Shown here: positions 14,718-25,835 of the stretch, piece by piece
Layout of the letters: each line of letters begins with the position of its first letter
Position numbering within the stretch: the stretch's first letter is position 1
Assembly: GCA_022225965.2 (NCBI GenBank)
Contig: JAKJXP020000042.1
Span: 62,001-126,000, forward strand
Direction of reading: 5' to 3'
DNA: 64,000 nucleotides
Source: Diatrype stigma
Lineage: Eukaryota > Ascomycota > Sordariomycetes > Xylariales > Diatrypaceae
Position numbers and translations under genes: made by a program
Notes under the pieces: model-generated
Databases searched by the model: none
Told to the model about the DNA's origin: nothing
The model's input: the letters and a program-made list of their open reading frames with translations, nothing else

Positions 14718-16031
14718 ATGGCGGATGCTTTGAAAGGGCTGATTACCGAATTCTGGGTCGAGTATGCAATTGGCAATGTTTTCCTACTGTTGCGGTTCTA
14801 TGCTAGAATCAAGACTCTAGGCATCAATAATTTACAGCTTGACGATTACTTCGTTTTGGCAGGATTCGTGAGACAGCCCCTTTCTCTGCACTCCTATTGT
14901 GTCGACAATATGGTCATCTTGCAAGCCTCACTGACACAGTTTTGGTAGCTACTATGGATTCCTTTGATTGTCGGCATGTATAAGACGATGATATGGGGGA
15001 ACAATATTGGCCAGAATGCGGAAAGCGTACTCAGTATACCACCAGAAGCCTATGACAGCATGATCAAAGGATCAAAACTGGGCTTCGCTACGTGGTTCAT
15101 ATATATGACCTTCATATGGAGCTTGAAAGGGGCTGTTCTATCGCTCTGCTACAGAATTGCGTATGCCACAACCACAATCTTCTCACATACTTGAACTAAC
15201 CCTCTTTCAGCTCCGGTTTACCCAGGGAAGTGAAGATCGTAAAGGGTGTGGGCGTTCTCTCTGCCGTCGCTTATCTCGTATGTATGTTGGGTCATCTCCT
15301 CCAGTGCCTCCCAGTCAGGAGAACATGGCAGATCAACCCTTACCCGGGAGACGAATGCACGCTTCGGAATGCCAACTACTATATCATCGGGACACTCAAC
15401 AGCTTGTAGGTTAACCCAATCTATTACCAGTGACACCAATAGTTCTCCGCTAACGCAAACTCCCAGCACGGATTTCTGTATCATCTGCACCCCGATTCCG
15501 ATCATCATGAAGGTCAACCTCTCCCTGCGGCGCAAGCTGCTCCTCGTCCCGCTCCTCTGCTCCGGCATATTCATCATGGCCGCGACGATCCTCCGAGCCG
15601 TCTACTCACTGACCGACATCACGAAGTTGCCGATCGCGGCGGCCTGGGCCTCCAGGGAGACGTTCGTGGCTGCCGTCGCGGTCAGCATCCCGGGCATCAA
15701 GCCGCTGTTCAGCAATTCCAAGTGGGTCAAGTCGCTCAAGACGGGCGATGTCTACGGGTCCTTCAACAAGAAGAGCGGCGACAAGAGCGGCACAGGGGGC
15801 TGGACCGCCTCGTTCCGCTCGAAGCCCACCAACCAATTCGAGATGGGCAGCGGCCGCGCCTGGGATATCAGTACCAAGAACAAGGGCGAGCGTCTCCCCG
15901 ACCACGATGGCGACGGCGGCAGCGAGGAGTTCATCATCCAGAAGGACGGGCAGGAGCGGGCGTCTCATTCGGCCTATCCCGATACCCACGCCATTACCAT
16001 CACGCGGGAGACGATCTTGGAGCGCACGTGA
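14718..16031 (+). CDS. Rhodopsin-domain (SAT4/PTH11-type) integral membrane protein
   Basis: Four exons, 14718-14867, 14949-15160, 15211-15405 and 15467-16031, close to 373 residues. Hydrophobic segments alternate as in the fungal rhodopsin-domain family, with the family-typical phrases LDDYFVLAG near residue 44, NPYPGDECT with NYYIIGTLN after it, and CIICTPIPIIMKVNLSLRRK. The C-terminal 130 residues are hydrophilic and rich in Lys, Gly and Ser, forming a cytosolic tail. Some family members (Pth11 of rice-blast fungus) act as surface sensors, but most are uncharacterised, so no signal can be assigned. The start at 14718 has the strong context CCACCATGG. The short N-terminus leaves fewer than the usual seven spans confidently visible. 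Confidence 0.87.
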
Positions 16032-17337
16032 GATCATTACTTTTCGTGTAAAGGTTTGGGGAAGGTCGTTTGAGCACTCTCCCTGGTGGGCCGGAATTAC
16101 ATTGTGTAGATTTCAAATCGATAGACTTTACCATTCCGAATTTAGCAACAATTGGGGTGTGCAATAACTTACGCGGGCCAAGGTAGAGGACGTTTACATG
16201 GTGTGCTAACTTTCATACATTTGAGCTAAAGCTCCAAATCAGCGTTTTGTTGTCAGAATCTGACTGTGTTGCTGGCCATGAACTATAGCACAACAATTCC
16301 TATGACATCTTATTGATAGCCCCTTCGAGATAGGGGCGATCCGGATTCTCTCCCGAAGCCACTAAAGAGCGATCACTCAAGGTTAGATCAAGTGATTCTA
16401 GATACTTCTCATTGGCCCAGGTATACCCATCAATGATTATTGAGGGCGTAACTGCACAGCTCGCATATTCCTGCCGTCTACATAGATCGTCGCCGGTTGC
16501 GTTGCCGTTTCATCCCGTGATGCTTTGATCAATCATCAGCCTTAAGCTCAGACCTTTATGCTCGGAACTGTGCCGTAGTCCATCTCCAGGCACCATGTAG
16601 CGGTTTTTAGGGACATGCCAAGCAAGGCAGAGCATGGCAAGCGCTAATGAGTTGATCCTTGTTATAAATTTCAGACTCCTTGTTCTCCTTCAGCATCCTC
16701 AGGGGTTACGAGCATCCTATGACTATATCATGGCCCCTAACTATAATACCGAGGTACTCATATTAGTTATTTACCTACGAATCGACTTGGTTCCATTCTA
16801 TCGATGTCGCAACCTTGAGAATGCTCCGAATGGCATGGCCTGATTGTGTGTATGACCCTGGTACCTACCTACGTATTATACGTGAAGACGTGGTAGTTGG
16901 CATTTGCAAAGAATTATTACCGAACAGAAGGGGCCCACAGGTATAAATAGTGAATTCCCCAATGTTTAACTAAATTCTGCGGCCAATCGGGTCGTCGATT
17001 GATCTTCCTAGTGGGCCACAGGCTAAGATTGGCTACCAACCCGACCAAGCCCAGCTGTCCAAGTCCCGATCGCCTTCCTAAGCTGAAAATCCTCGCCGCC
17101 TTGACCAACTCCAGGATTAACAACACGGCGAACCAACAGCGTTGGATTACGGTCCGGTGCGTCGCGTTGTTGCATTGAAGATCTCATCTGGCCCTGTAAC
17201 TATTTTTCAGAAATATTTTCCAACGGGATAGATCTACACGGCTGTCTACATGGTTGATCAGTTATAAACTCGTAATATCAAACCCCCGACCTCTCGATAC
17301 CGTGCCTCACTAAACCGAGGCGTCACGAACCACCGAC
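16032..17337. other. Intergenic region, no gene seen
   Basis: No supported gene. The plus strand has scattered short frames without motifs. The final 60 bp before 17338 is the leader of the EXPERA-domain gene. Confidence 0.45.
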
Positions 17338-18437
17338 ATGGCTTCTTCCACTGCGCGTCGTTGGCTTGACAAGGTATACCTTGTATACTTCCTCATCCAC
17401 ATTCCGGTTCTCTTCTGTACGTATGAAATTCCCCGCAATTTGGACCCAGGATTTATTCCATGGATAAGGGTATGAAGGCCCCTGGCGCGTAAGGGGCACT
17501 CATAAACGGAGTCATAACTCCCAGTCCATAGCCTCGCGCTAGATATAGTCTCTTCATGAACATGTAGCGGAGGGCCTAGATATACACATAACAGTCTCCT
17601 TAATCCATCCCGTCGGGATTGGGCTTGGAAGTAAACGAGTGTTTACGAGTGTCTAAGCAAGACACTCACTATGTCATCATGTCGTGTACGATGTTACCCA
17701 TGATACCACCATTCCGTCCACGCCCGGCGGCAGTAACCGCACACGCAACACGTACATCCACTGCAAGACACAACAAAGACTAACCCGAAACTACATCGTC
17801 GTCTGACGCTCTCCCGCCCCCCAAAATAAAGGCGTAGACCTCGTCCCCCTCTACCCGGCCTGGCTCTGGGTCCCGGCCGACGCGCCGCTGCACTGCCTGC
17901 ACGACCTGCGCGTCTACTACCTCGAGACGTACAACGACCGGTTCTTCGCGCCGCCGCCGGCCGAGGTCCCGAGCTTCTTCGCGCTGTACGCCCTCATGGA
18001 GGCCTTCTTCCACCTGCCCGTGTCGGTGTGGGCGGCCGGCCGGCTGCTTTCCGGCGGCGGTAAGGTCAAGGGCGGCGAGAGGAGGAAGAAGGAGGGCAGC
18101 TTGGACGACGGCGGGGCCGAGCTCCTGCTCCTCGTCTACGGCATCCAGACCGTCCTGACCACCGCCACCTGCATGTACGAGGCCTGGCTTTGGGACCCGG
18201 CCGTCGTGAGTGCGGACCAGAAGCTCGTGCTTCTCGGGGGCTTCTACGGGGGTTACCTAGCTGTCGGTAAGTTCCCTTGGTTCTCTCTTCCATCCCTGGA
18301 CGATTGCTCGTGGGTTTCGCTCGAATCGCTAACGAAGGCCGTTCGCAAAAACAGCGGTTGTCCTGACCGTCGATATGTATACGCGTCTGCTGAAGCGGCT
18401 CAGAATCGCTGATACTGCTATGAAGAAGATCCAATGA
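17338..18437 (+). CDS. EXPERA-domain membrane protein, TMEM97/sigma-2-receptor-like
   Basis: Three exons, 17338-17416, 17832-18266 and 18355-18437, close to 198 residues. The N-terminus (KVYLVYFLIHIPVLFCVDL) and LYPAWLWVP resemble the first span and loop of the TMEM97/sigma-2 receptor family (EXPERA domain), which sit in the ER membrane and are linked to sterol handling. Four hydrophobic segments are visible, with a charged loop rich in Lys and Gly (about residues 100-115) between spans 2 and 3. The C-terminus ends with Lys residues (MKKIQ), compatible with ER retrieval. Intron 1 is 415 nt, long for this locus, and its donor was chosen because GT at 17417 keeps the family reading frame. Confidence 0.82.
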
Positions 18438-18958
18438 GTTTCCACGTCTCCTCCCACGCGATGTTGACGGGAGGAGACTGCGAGAAAGACCCGGCTTTGC
18501 TCGGCTACTATGCAATATGAAAGGGGACGCGTGGTTGAGATTCCATGATCTCATATTTATAACTGAGCAATATTAATTAAAAGATGTATACTGCCACCGA
18601 CGCCATTTTTCGCCACCCCTCTCCATCACGAGAAATAAGCGGCAAATCCCAGAGCCGTGACACCCTCTCCCGTTTTTATATGTTGGTACAGATAGTGATT
18701 CAACCATAAAAGCCACCGGCCGCACCAACGTGGTTTCGCCCCAACCAACCCGCCATCACGTCTAGAAACATGTACAAGAAACCAGCCTCTCTCGGCCGAT
18801 CGTGCAGTGCTCGATCGTGTAGTGTAGTTCCTTCCTCGTGGCGCACGAGATTCCTTAAGCACCTTCCGTAGACCTAAAGCTTATTTTTTGCATCCACCCC
18901 CCTTCCCCTGGCGCCCCCCTCATCCCATTATTCATATCAACTCATCCCCTCCATCCGT
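18438..18958. other. Intergenic between convergent genes
   Basis: Tail-to-tail spacer between the EXPERA gene and the minus-strand membrane protein. It is C/T-rich at 18896-18958 and contains no supported gene. Confidence 0.45.
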
Positions 18959-20097
18959 CTAGTCGCGCTTCGCGATGCCCCACCCGTTGCCCACGCCATT
19001 CAGGCCGTAGCCGAGGGGCGTGGCGCCGCCGAGCCCGCGGCCCTTGAGCCGCTTAGGCAGGATGATGCCGAAGAAGTAGACGGCGGACGACAGGGCGCCG
19101 GCGATGAAGGAGACGAGGGCGTAGAAGACGGTGCTGGCGTAGACGTGGCCGCCCATGCCGGCCCACTCGACCTTGCCCTCGGTCTTGGGCAGGGCCGGGT
19201 TGGGGAACCAGCGGACGCTGAAGCTGAGCGGGAGGGGGTCGCCGATGACGAGGCGCGTCGAGGTGGAGAAGGTGCTGCCGTCGTCGAGGTGGTGGCTCAG
19301 CGGGCTCGTGCTGTACGCCGCGCCGCTGTCCAGCACCCCGCTGTCGTGCGGGTGGATGTGGTGCTTCGGCGTGCTGTGCAGCAGCACGTTCAGGTGCGTG
19401 CTGATGTGCAGGTGGCTCAGCTGCAGCGTCCCCGCCAGCGCGAACACCAGCGGGATGTGCTCCTGCGGGTGGGGCGCCTCGCCCACGGCCTCGACGTGCG
19501 AGGGCGGCCGCGCCGGCAGCCGACACGCCAGCGGCGCGTCGCTGTGGATGTAGAACTCGAGCAGGTGGAAGAAGGGGTCGTCGACCATGGCCACCGTGCA
19601 GTTCAGCTCCGTCTCCACCCCGTACCCGAACTCGAGGGGCTTGCCCGTCTCGTTGCACGTCGGGAACGGTATCCACTGGATCTCATCCCGCGCGTCCTGG
19701 ATGTGCTCGCCTGTTTCCCTGCGATGAGTGGGGGCCCGAGTTAGCCAAGTTTCGATATATATATATATAGTCAAGCGGAAACAGAGCCTGGTAAACAGTA
19801 GAGATAAAGACAGGAGGCGATGGATGGGCATGGGGCATTGGTTTGAGATCAGGGCGCAAGAATGCCAGGGTGGGATGGCATAAATGCGATCATAGAAAGA
19901 AAAAGAAAAAGTATGCGACAAGCTACTCACACGCTCCGGTTCATGCACTCGACCGGTATTGGCGCGCCATAGTGATACGACGGTAGGGACCCTTCCTTGA
20001 GGTCGACGGTGGCCGAGGCGATCTGAACGAAGAATACCGAGACGGACGCACACAGTACGAGGAGGGCTCGCGCGATCCCGAGTCTCGACGACGACAT
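18959..20097 (-). CDS. Conserved-looking membrane protein of unknown function
   Basis: Two exons, 20097-19931 and 19718-18959, close to 308 residues. Residues 8-30 form a hydrophobic signal peptide or anchor, followed by a lumenal/extracellular domain with Cys in PVECMNRS, FPTCNETGK and ELNCTV, several N-glycosylation sequons, and His-rich stretches (STPKHHIHPHDSG). A second hydrophobic span (YALVSFIAGALSSAVYFFG) lies about 40 residues from the end, followed by basic KRLKGRG. This is the layout of a type I membrane protein of the secretory pathway. I do not recognise a named family. The GC-rich coding sequence also opens long frames in other phases, which I judged to be shadows because this frame alone gives a signal peptide, splice closure and a terminal span. 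Confidence 0.75.
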
Positions 20098-20899
20098 GGT
20101 TTGAGGGCCCGTTGAACTCCGGTATTTGTGAGGTCTGTCTATGTTCGCATGCCGCGTGGGATATCGATGCTATAGCTCCGGTTTCATTAGAACATTGTTC
20201 CCGTGTTCGTGGCGTGGCGTGGCGTGGCGTGGCGGTCCTAGTAAAAGTTATTAGGCAATTATCCAAGTGTCTCGATGCCCGAGTAGGTAACCGGATGCTG
20301 TGCTTTGCGCTTCGTGGGTAGGCGATAATTACTTCCAGGTTGTTGGCTTGTCAAGGCGCTACACGTTGTCCCAGGCCAGCGCCAGGCTGGATGACAGCCT
20401 GGCATTCCCTGGAGTGCTAAAGGTTGAGATTTAGCGTACTTTAGAGGCCCGCCTACCCGGGATTCGGGGTGGACGTCAGCTCGATTAGCGCATATCTTTT
20501 CTATAATTTAGGAACTAATGACCAAGCAGATATATGTAAGTATGGGGTATTGGTCATCAAATTGAACAACATTCACGATTCATTCAAACGTTCCAAGTTG
20601 GAAGTTCTAACTTAGAACTGTCTAGTTCTGAGTGTCTAACATTACACTAAAACCTCACCCTGATTTCTATGCTTCTCATGGTGAGACTCCGTGACGGTTA
20701 ACCTACGTACTTTGAAATGGACTTATTACGTCTTGCGGCGCCAAACGCCGAAGCTGGCGTGTTTTTATGTAACAATAACGGTCGAAACTATATATAGTCG
20801 GAGGTGTAACTGACTTTCACCAGAGATCTTCATCTCAAGCGAGGCTTATATTTCACTTTGGAGGTAAAACGAAAATATGCATTAACATTTAAGATGGCA
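20098..20899. other. Intergenic region left of the gap
   Basis: Upstream region of the 18959-20097 gene. It contains the GTGGC pentamer repeat and otherwise no supported gene; sequence near 20860-20900 runs into the poly-G artefact. Confidence 0.45.
20209..20233. repeat. Pentanucleotide tandem repeat (GTGGC)5
   Basis: Five exact units of GTGGC lie about 110 bp upstream of the minus-strand membrane-protein start. It is a short microsatellite with no assigned function. Confidence 0.85.
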
Positions 20900-20992
<93 letters not shown>

Positions 20993-21000
20993 NNNNNNNN

Positions 21001-21031
<31 letters not shown>
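20900..21031. other. Assembly gap: poly-G, 8 N, poly-C
   Basis: About 93 consecutive G (20900-20992), eight N (20993-21000) and 31 consecutive C (21001-21031). A G run entering a gap from the left and a C run leaving it on the right means reads from both strands ended in G. That is the known dark-cycle artefact of two-colour Illumina chemistry rather than genuine sequence. True sequence and length here are unknown, and any frame translating as poly-Gly or poly-Pro should be ignored. Confidence 0.85.
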
Positions 21032-21038
<7 letters not shown>

Positions 21039-21143
21039 CAAACCTCGAGCTTCAACCAAAGATTCAAGACTCGTGACGACCATGGCGAAGATACAGACAA
21101 TATAACAATACATTACACGAGCCAATAAAAAACGAGCACAATT

Positions 21144-22329
21144 CTATGCCTTATGACCTGAGGTCCAGTCAAGGACGCTCTCGTATGGCGAGCCGCGAGC
21201 CGCCACACCGCCCACGATGAGCTGCTTCAGATCAGTGTTGAAGCAATCATCAGTGACATCTGACCTGCAGACAGGCCAGAGCGTCTTGTCAGACATGCGG
21301 CAGAAAGACCAGTCATAAACGCTAACGTAGTCCGGGCCAAGGGACATAGGATTTTCACACAAATCGCGCCCAGTATGCTTCGGGTTGTCATCCATAACCA
21401 GGCGCTTGAAATGCAGCCCACTGTGGTCTGTCCCGTTGGACCGAGGGTGATGTCTGTCGTGCTGGAAACGGGCAGATTTGGGGTGCTTCGAAGGACCATA
21501 CGACGTCCCTGTCTCCGTGGCGGCCGAGCGCTGGCTGCTGAGGCTCCAGAGTGTGATCGAATTCGGGTCCTCGTCAGGATGCACGTGCATCTTGAACGGC
21601 GGGCCTGCATTGCAAAGATAGTCGATCTTTTCGTCCTTGTCATCAGATTCCTCCGTATACCCGGAGTCCTCTATCGAGAACTCGGGCCAGTGGACCTGGA
21701 ACCCTGTCTGCGGCGAGTCGTTGTTCTACCGCGTATCAATGTTAAAATCCGTCACGCGATAAAAGGGGTAAGGAAGTATACGCAGCACGACGGACAAAGA
21801 ATGAGGATGATGTATCAAGATTGTATTGGATGCAGAGACGAAGAACACCTACTTTGTCGATCCACAGGCAGTCGGGCTTGTCCGGGTTGCCCGAGATGAA
21901 GTAATTCGAGTAGTACCAAGAGCCGCCACACTTGTGGCCCCAATCACCAATCCACGAATACGTGTCCCCGCCTGGCCAAGTGATTGCAGCATACGCAATA
22001 CAGATGGCATCGTCGTTGGCGGAGAAGAGAGCGTACGTAGCCTGCTGGGTACTGTCACCAGCGTGGGTAACGTTGATGTCGGCGAACCCGCCGCTCTCGA
22101 CAGTGCCAGGGTCGACTTCTATCCCTAGGAAGTCACCAGCCTCGTTGAACAGACGGACGTCGGGGAGCTTGCCTCCCGCGTTGCTAAGGCCACCATCGAC
22201 GTCGAGTCCTACTGCGATTCGGATGGTGGACTGTCCTGCATTGGGCTTAGCAAAGTTTTCCTTGCCAAATTGGATGACCCCAAGACCGCCCTGTACGACT
22301 CCGAAGAACTTGAAAAAAGAGGCGGCCAT
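21144..22329 (-). CDS. Hypothetical protein with beta-rich N-terminal domain
   Basis: Two exons, 22329-21853 and 21725-21144, close to 352 residues. I do not recognise a named family. The N-terminal half is Gly/Asp-rich with alternating hydrophobics (IRIAVGLDVDGG, then DVRLFNEAGDFLG), like a beta-sandwich. It then carries aromatic and Cys positions around WIGDWGHKCGGSWYYSNYF (about residues 128-146) and CLWID at the exon boundary. The C-terminal half is hydrophilic and His/Pro/Asp-rich, with four more Cys, and contains KMHVHPDEDP and YDWSFCRMSDKTLW. No signal peptide is obvious at the start MAASFFKFFG. The start context GCCATGG is good and splice sites are consensus, so the gene is likely real. 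Confidence 0.7.
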
Positions 22330-23287
22330 GGCTGATCTTTATCTGTCACAAGGTGTGATGAGCGTGTGGGAACGAGAGTCGCTTGAGAGCCGAGGGGCGA
22401 GAAGTGTTGTTTAAGTATAAAGAACGTGTAAAAAGGGGTGTTGAAGTAAAGACCGTGGGAGCAAGGGGGTTGCGGTTGCTAGCGGTTGCTAGGCAAATGA
22501 TTGATCAGATGCTCGAGAGTCGACTGGTACAAACTCGCCGTATTCTTTAAACACAGGTAAATATGACTTACGCAGTGAGAACCTTTATAATTATAGGTAC
22601 TTAGAATCATGGTACTGAGCTTTGGCAAGAATTATCATCGTATCTAACCAGCAGTATCATGACAACTTCGTTCTCGATGTGGTTGGCTCTGTTATAACGA
22701 GCTTAGCTGCCACAGCCTTATTTCCAAGTCACTATGCAACACGCTATTACAGTTGATCTAGATTATGCGATTGGGGTTTCTGAGAGCACTTAGCAATGTT
22801 GTTGCGTTATCCCTAGGTACTTGGCACGTGAAAAAGAACATGGCACTTCCGTAAAAGCGCCGCAGCCATAAGGCTTCTACTCGCAGGCACATGAACACAG
22901 AGGGTTGTCAGCAGACAATTCAGCGGTTATATGCGTGTAGCCTATATTTAGGGGAAATAAATAATGCAGGGGGCCGAATGCAAGCCCCTATTGTCGTGGC
23001 GACAACTTCAGCCCCACGGCTGAGGCTGGGCCGAGCGAATGAATCCATTGTTGTGAAACGCAAGGTTGCACTGCGCCTTCCAACGCAGTCTTCAAGTTGT
23101 TCAGCATCGAAGGCAAACTTCTTCCCTGGTAGGCTGCTTTGACAAGGATTGAAACCCAAATGTCCGCACAGGTACGTTGACTTTTGTTTCCAAATTTATC
23201 TGTTGACTCCTCCCCTTTACCAGCCGTAATTCCCACCCCTCTCACTCACAATTCCATCATTAATCATATATCATATCTCAGAACGAT
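22330..23287. other. Intergenic between divergent genes
   Basis: Shared upstream region of the minus-strand hypothetical gene and the plus-strand secreted-protein pseudogene. No gene is supported. Confidence 0.45.
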
Positions 23288-24452
23288 ATGTCGAGATCAA
23301 TAACCAAGATCACTCTGGCAACACTGCTGGCTGCAGTTGTGGTCCAAGCCCAGGACTCCGACCAGATAATCCTCGGTTGCGTCGATGTGGGATGCCCGCC
23401 CAGTACACAAGATAGCTCGAGCGACAACTGCACTGTCGCCGACCGCTCTTTTACGTAAGTCGGCATTGCCAGGATTCCATCGACTGATGACGCCCTCTCG
23501 GGCCTCGCGTGGAGCAAGGGCTTCAACATCAGCGCCACCCCGGAGGGGAACCGAACGTTCGGCAGCTCGTTCTACCTGGATGTACCGGCCGCTTTACGAC
23601 TGAATGATACAGGAGCATTTCCCTTTTCTTTTTTTCTTTTTTTCTCACGGCGCGTCGCAGTTCTTGTCGTTTGACAACAACGAGGATGCTCCTGCTGCGA
23701 CCAACGAGACTACCAAAGGCGCCTGCGGCGACGCCATGGGCTCGGCTTGAGTCGATGCTTTGACGAGACGCGCTCGCAATATAACCGCTAGCGGTACAGT
23801 GAGTGATCGGGAGGCGTGTGATAAGTTGCGCGAAGACCTAGAGGAGAACATGGACGATGTCTGTCGGCAGTTCTCGACGGGATCCTGGAGCGACTTTACT
23901 TCCGTCTGTAAGTGCATTATCCAGCATACCACCATATATACCACCGAGAGTACAATTCTGGCTGATTCACTACTCCAGCTCTTTTGGGCAACGACGCACT
24001 AGAGTTCATCGTAGGTCAGCACAATGCGTCTTCGAATTGCTGGCCTGCAATCGAGAAGCAAGATAACCTTTCGCTTGTGGCGGACCGACAAATCCTGGTA
24101 TGTAATGCATGGTTGTTTTCCTCTCGTGACTTATCATGCTTGAAATAGTCTAATGCTGAGTCTCTTGTAGGGAAGTTATTTGGTTAATGACGCGACAAGG
24201 GCCCTGTTCGCTATCACTCCCATCCTTACAGTCTTTTACCCAGATGGGGAGGGAAGCTCACTTAACACCACAGATGCTTCCTTGACTTGTGTTAAGGTTA
24301 TGGGACCATCTCGAGCGAGCCTTGACACCATGAGCAATGGATCAGCCGATATGGACGGTGCAGCAGCTTCCAACTCGTCGATATCAGCCCCCCTATTTCT
24401 TGACCTTAGCTGTCCTTATCACATCTTTCATGTTTTTCACCCTATGATGTAG
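23288..24452 (+). pseudogene. Decayed secreted (GPI-anchor-like) fungal protein gene
   Basis: ATG 23288 opens a clear signal peptide (MSRSITKITLATLLAAVVVQA), then Cys-rich CVDVGCPP and DNCTVADRSFT. TAA at 23456-23458 interrupts the frame, yet family-like sequence (VGIARIP, LAWSKGF, NRTFGSSFYLD) continues in the same frame. After a pyrimidine tract and acceptor at 23660 a second coding block (FLSFDNNEDAP) is broken by TGA 23748-23750 where a Cys or Trp would be expected, then resumes (VDALTRRARNITASG). The matching donor for the first intron is missing. Later introns (from 23908, and between 24099 and 24170) keep normal sites, and the protein ends with a hydrophobic GPI-like tail. The pattern matches an uncharacterised secreted protein family common in plant-associated ascomycetes. 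Sequencing error could explain one stop, less easily both plus the lost donor. Confidence 0.65.
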
Positions 24453-24821
24453 ATAGAGTCTGTGTCAGGCAAGGGAGGGTTGATGTTGTATTTTCCATGT
24501 CTGGTTCATATTAGTACATTAGATATCATTAGTTGCTTACTGGCTCTCAGCTTACGAAGTTAACGGTCACAACTACTGCGAGTAAGCTGCAGATTGATGG
24601 AGTTTAGCTAAAGGCCGGGAATGCCAAGTCTTATGCTACCTACATACGAGGAGATGTCCCAACCATGGTGAATCGCGGCCACGTTGCCATTATTTGTGAG
24701 TAATGGGATAATAAAGGTAAAACTTGGACCCTCTTCGTCCCGAAGGATACCTACTTACCTATTCCATTTATTCTATCACCAGGCGTAGTTCAAAACACAA
24801 GACTGCCCAGATATTTACATC
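24453..24821. other. Intergenic, no gene seen
   Basis: Short spacer holding the 3' flank of the secreted-protein pseudogene and the promoter of the SDR at 24822. No motif stands out. Confidence 0.4.
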
Positions 24822-25835
24822 ATGGCCTCCGGGCACTTTTACAACCTACCGGAAGATGCCGTCTGGTTCAGTAAGAACCCCTCCGATTCATGCACCGGCT
24901 TGTTGAACTGACCGGGGGCCCCTTCAAAAGTTACCGGGTCGTCTTCAGGCATCGGCTTAGCCCTTGCCCAACTCATCGCCTCTCACCCTACACACAGATT
25001 AGTAGCTACGGCGCGGAACTCTGCCAAGCTCCCTGCACCCCTAGCCCAGTCAGAAAGGGTGCACGCAGTCGACCTCGACGTAACATCCGAGAACTCGATC
25101 AATGCAGCAGTCAACTCAGCCCTGTCCAGGTTCGGTCGGATCGATGTGCTGGTCAACAACGCCGGCTACGCTCTGATGGGCGATACCGAATCGGCGCTGC
25201 AACCCGAGGACCTCGCCAAGGCGCGCAAGCTCGTCGAGACGGATTTCTGGGGCACGGCGATGCTGTGCCTCCACGCGATTCGCGTGTTCCGCGACGAGAA
25301 CCCCAAGAGTGGGCAGCAGGGCGGCGTGGTCCTCAACGTGACGTCGCTCGGAGGGTTCGCCGGTTTCCCTGGCCAGGCGTTCTATCACGCGGCCAAGTTC
25401 GGCGTCGAAGGGTTCACGGAAAGCATCAGCAAGGAGGTGCGACCGGACTGGAACATCCACTTTTGCATCATCGAGCCGGGCGGTACCATGACCAAGTTCA
25501 CGAGCCCGACTAGCATGGACTGGTTGACGCCTCATCCGGCGTATGCGGCAGCCGACAGCCCCGTGCGCATTATCGAGGGTTACATCAAGAGCCCGGAAAT
25601 GCAGAAGACCTGGACCCCAGCGGAGAGAGTCGCTGCTGCTATGTACCAGGTGGTTGCTCGTGCGAAAGATAAGCCCCTCCCTATGAGACTGCCGTTGACC
25701 GAGGGGGCGTGGCAGGTCATCAAGGCCGATGTCGCGGCTGTGGACAAGGAATTGGATGAGGTCAAGGAGCTGAGTCTGTCAGTTGAGGTAGACGAGGCGA
25801 ACAAGGCGGGACAGTTCTTGATAGACAAATTTTGA
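24822..25835 (+). CDS. Short-chain dehydrogenase/reductase
   Basis: Two exons, 24822-24870 and 24931-25835, close to 317 residues. The intron splits the first beta strand; joining gives VWFITGSSSGIGLALAQLI, with TGSSSGIG at about residues 18-25. The adenine-pocket Asp follows in DLDVTSE, then NNAG, VTSLGG and the catalytic YHAAK (Tyr-x3-Lys), with PGG after it. This is a classical NAD(P)-dependent SDR, soluble, with a C-terminal extension of about 60 residues typical of the fungal oxidoreductases annotated as ketoreductase or retinol-dehydrogenase-like. The intron is 60 nt. No neighbour gives a pathway. Confidence 0.9.

Noticed and set aside
15606..16167. Long antisense and alternate-phase frames over the rhodopsin-domain gene
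   Set aside because: They arise from high GC in the last exon; the family match is in the annotated frame only.
19053..19744. Arg/Ala/Pro-rich frames over the 18959-20097 gene
   Set aside because: Low-complexity shadows of a GC-rich exon.
20858..21125. Open frames encoding poly-Gly/poly-Pro proteins
   Set aside because: They translate the homopolymer artefact and the N gap; not genes.
23455..23472. 18-nt GTAAGT...AG stretch that would remove the TAA in frame
   Set aside because: Far below workable spliceosomal intron length; treated as a nonsense mutation in a pseudogene.
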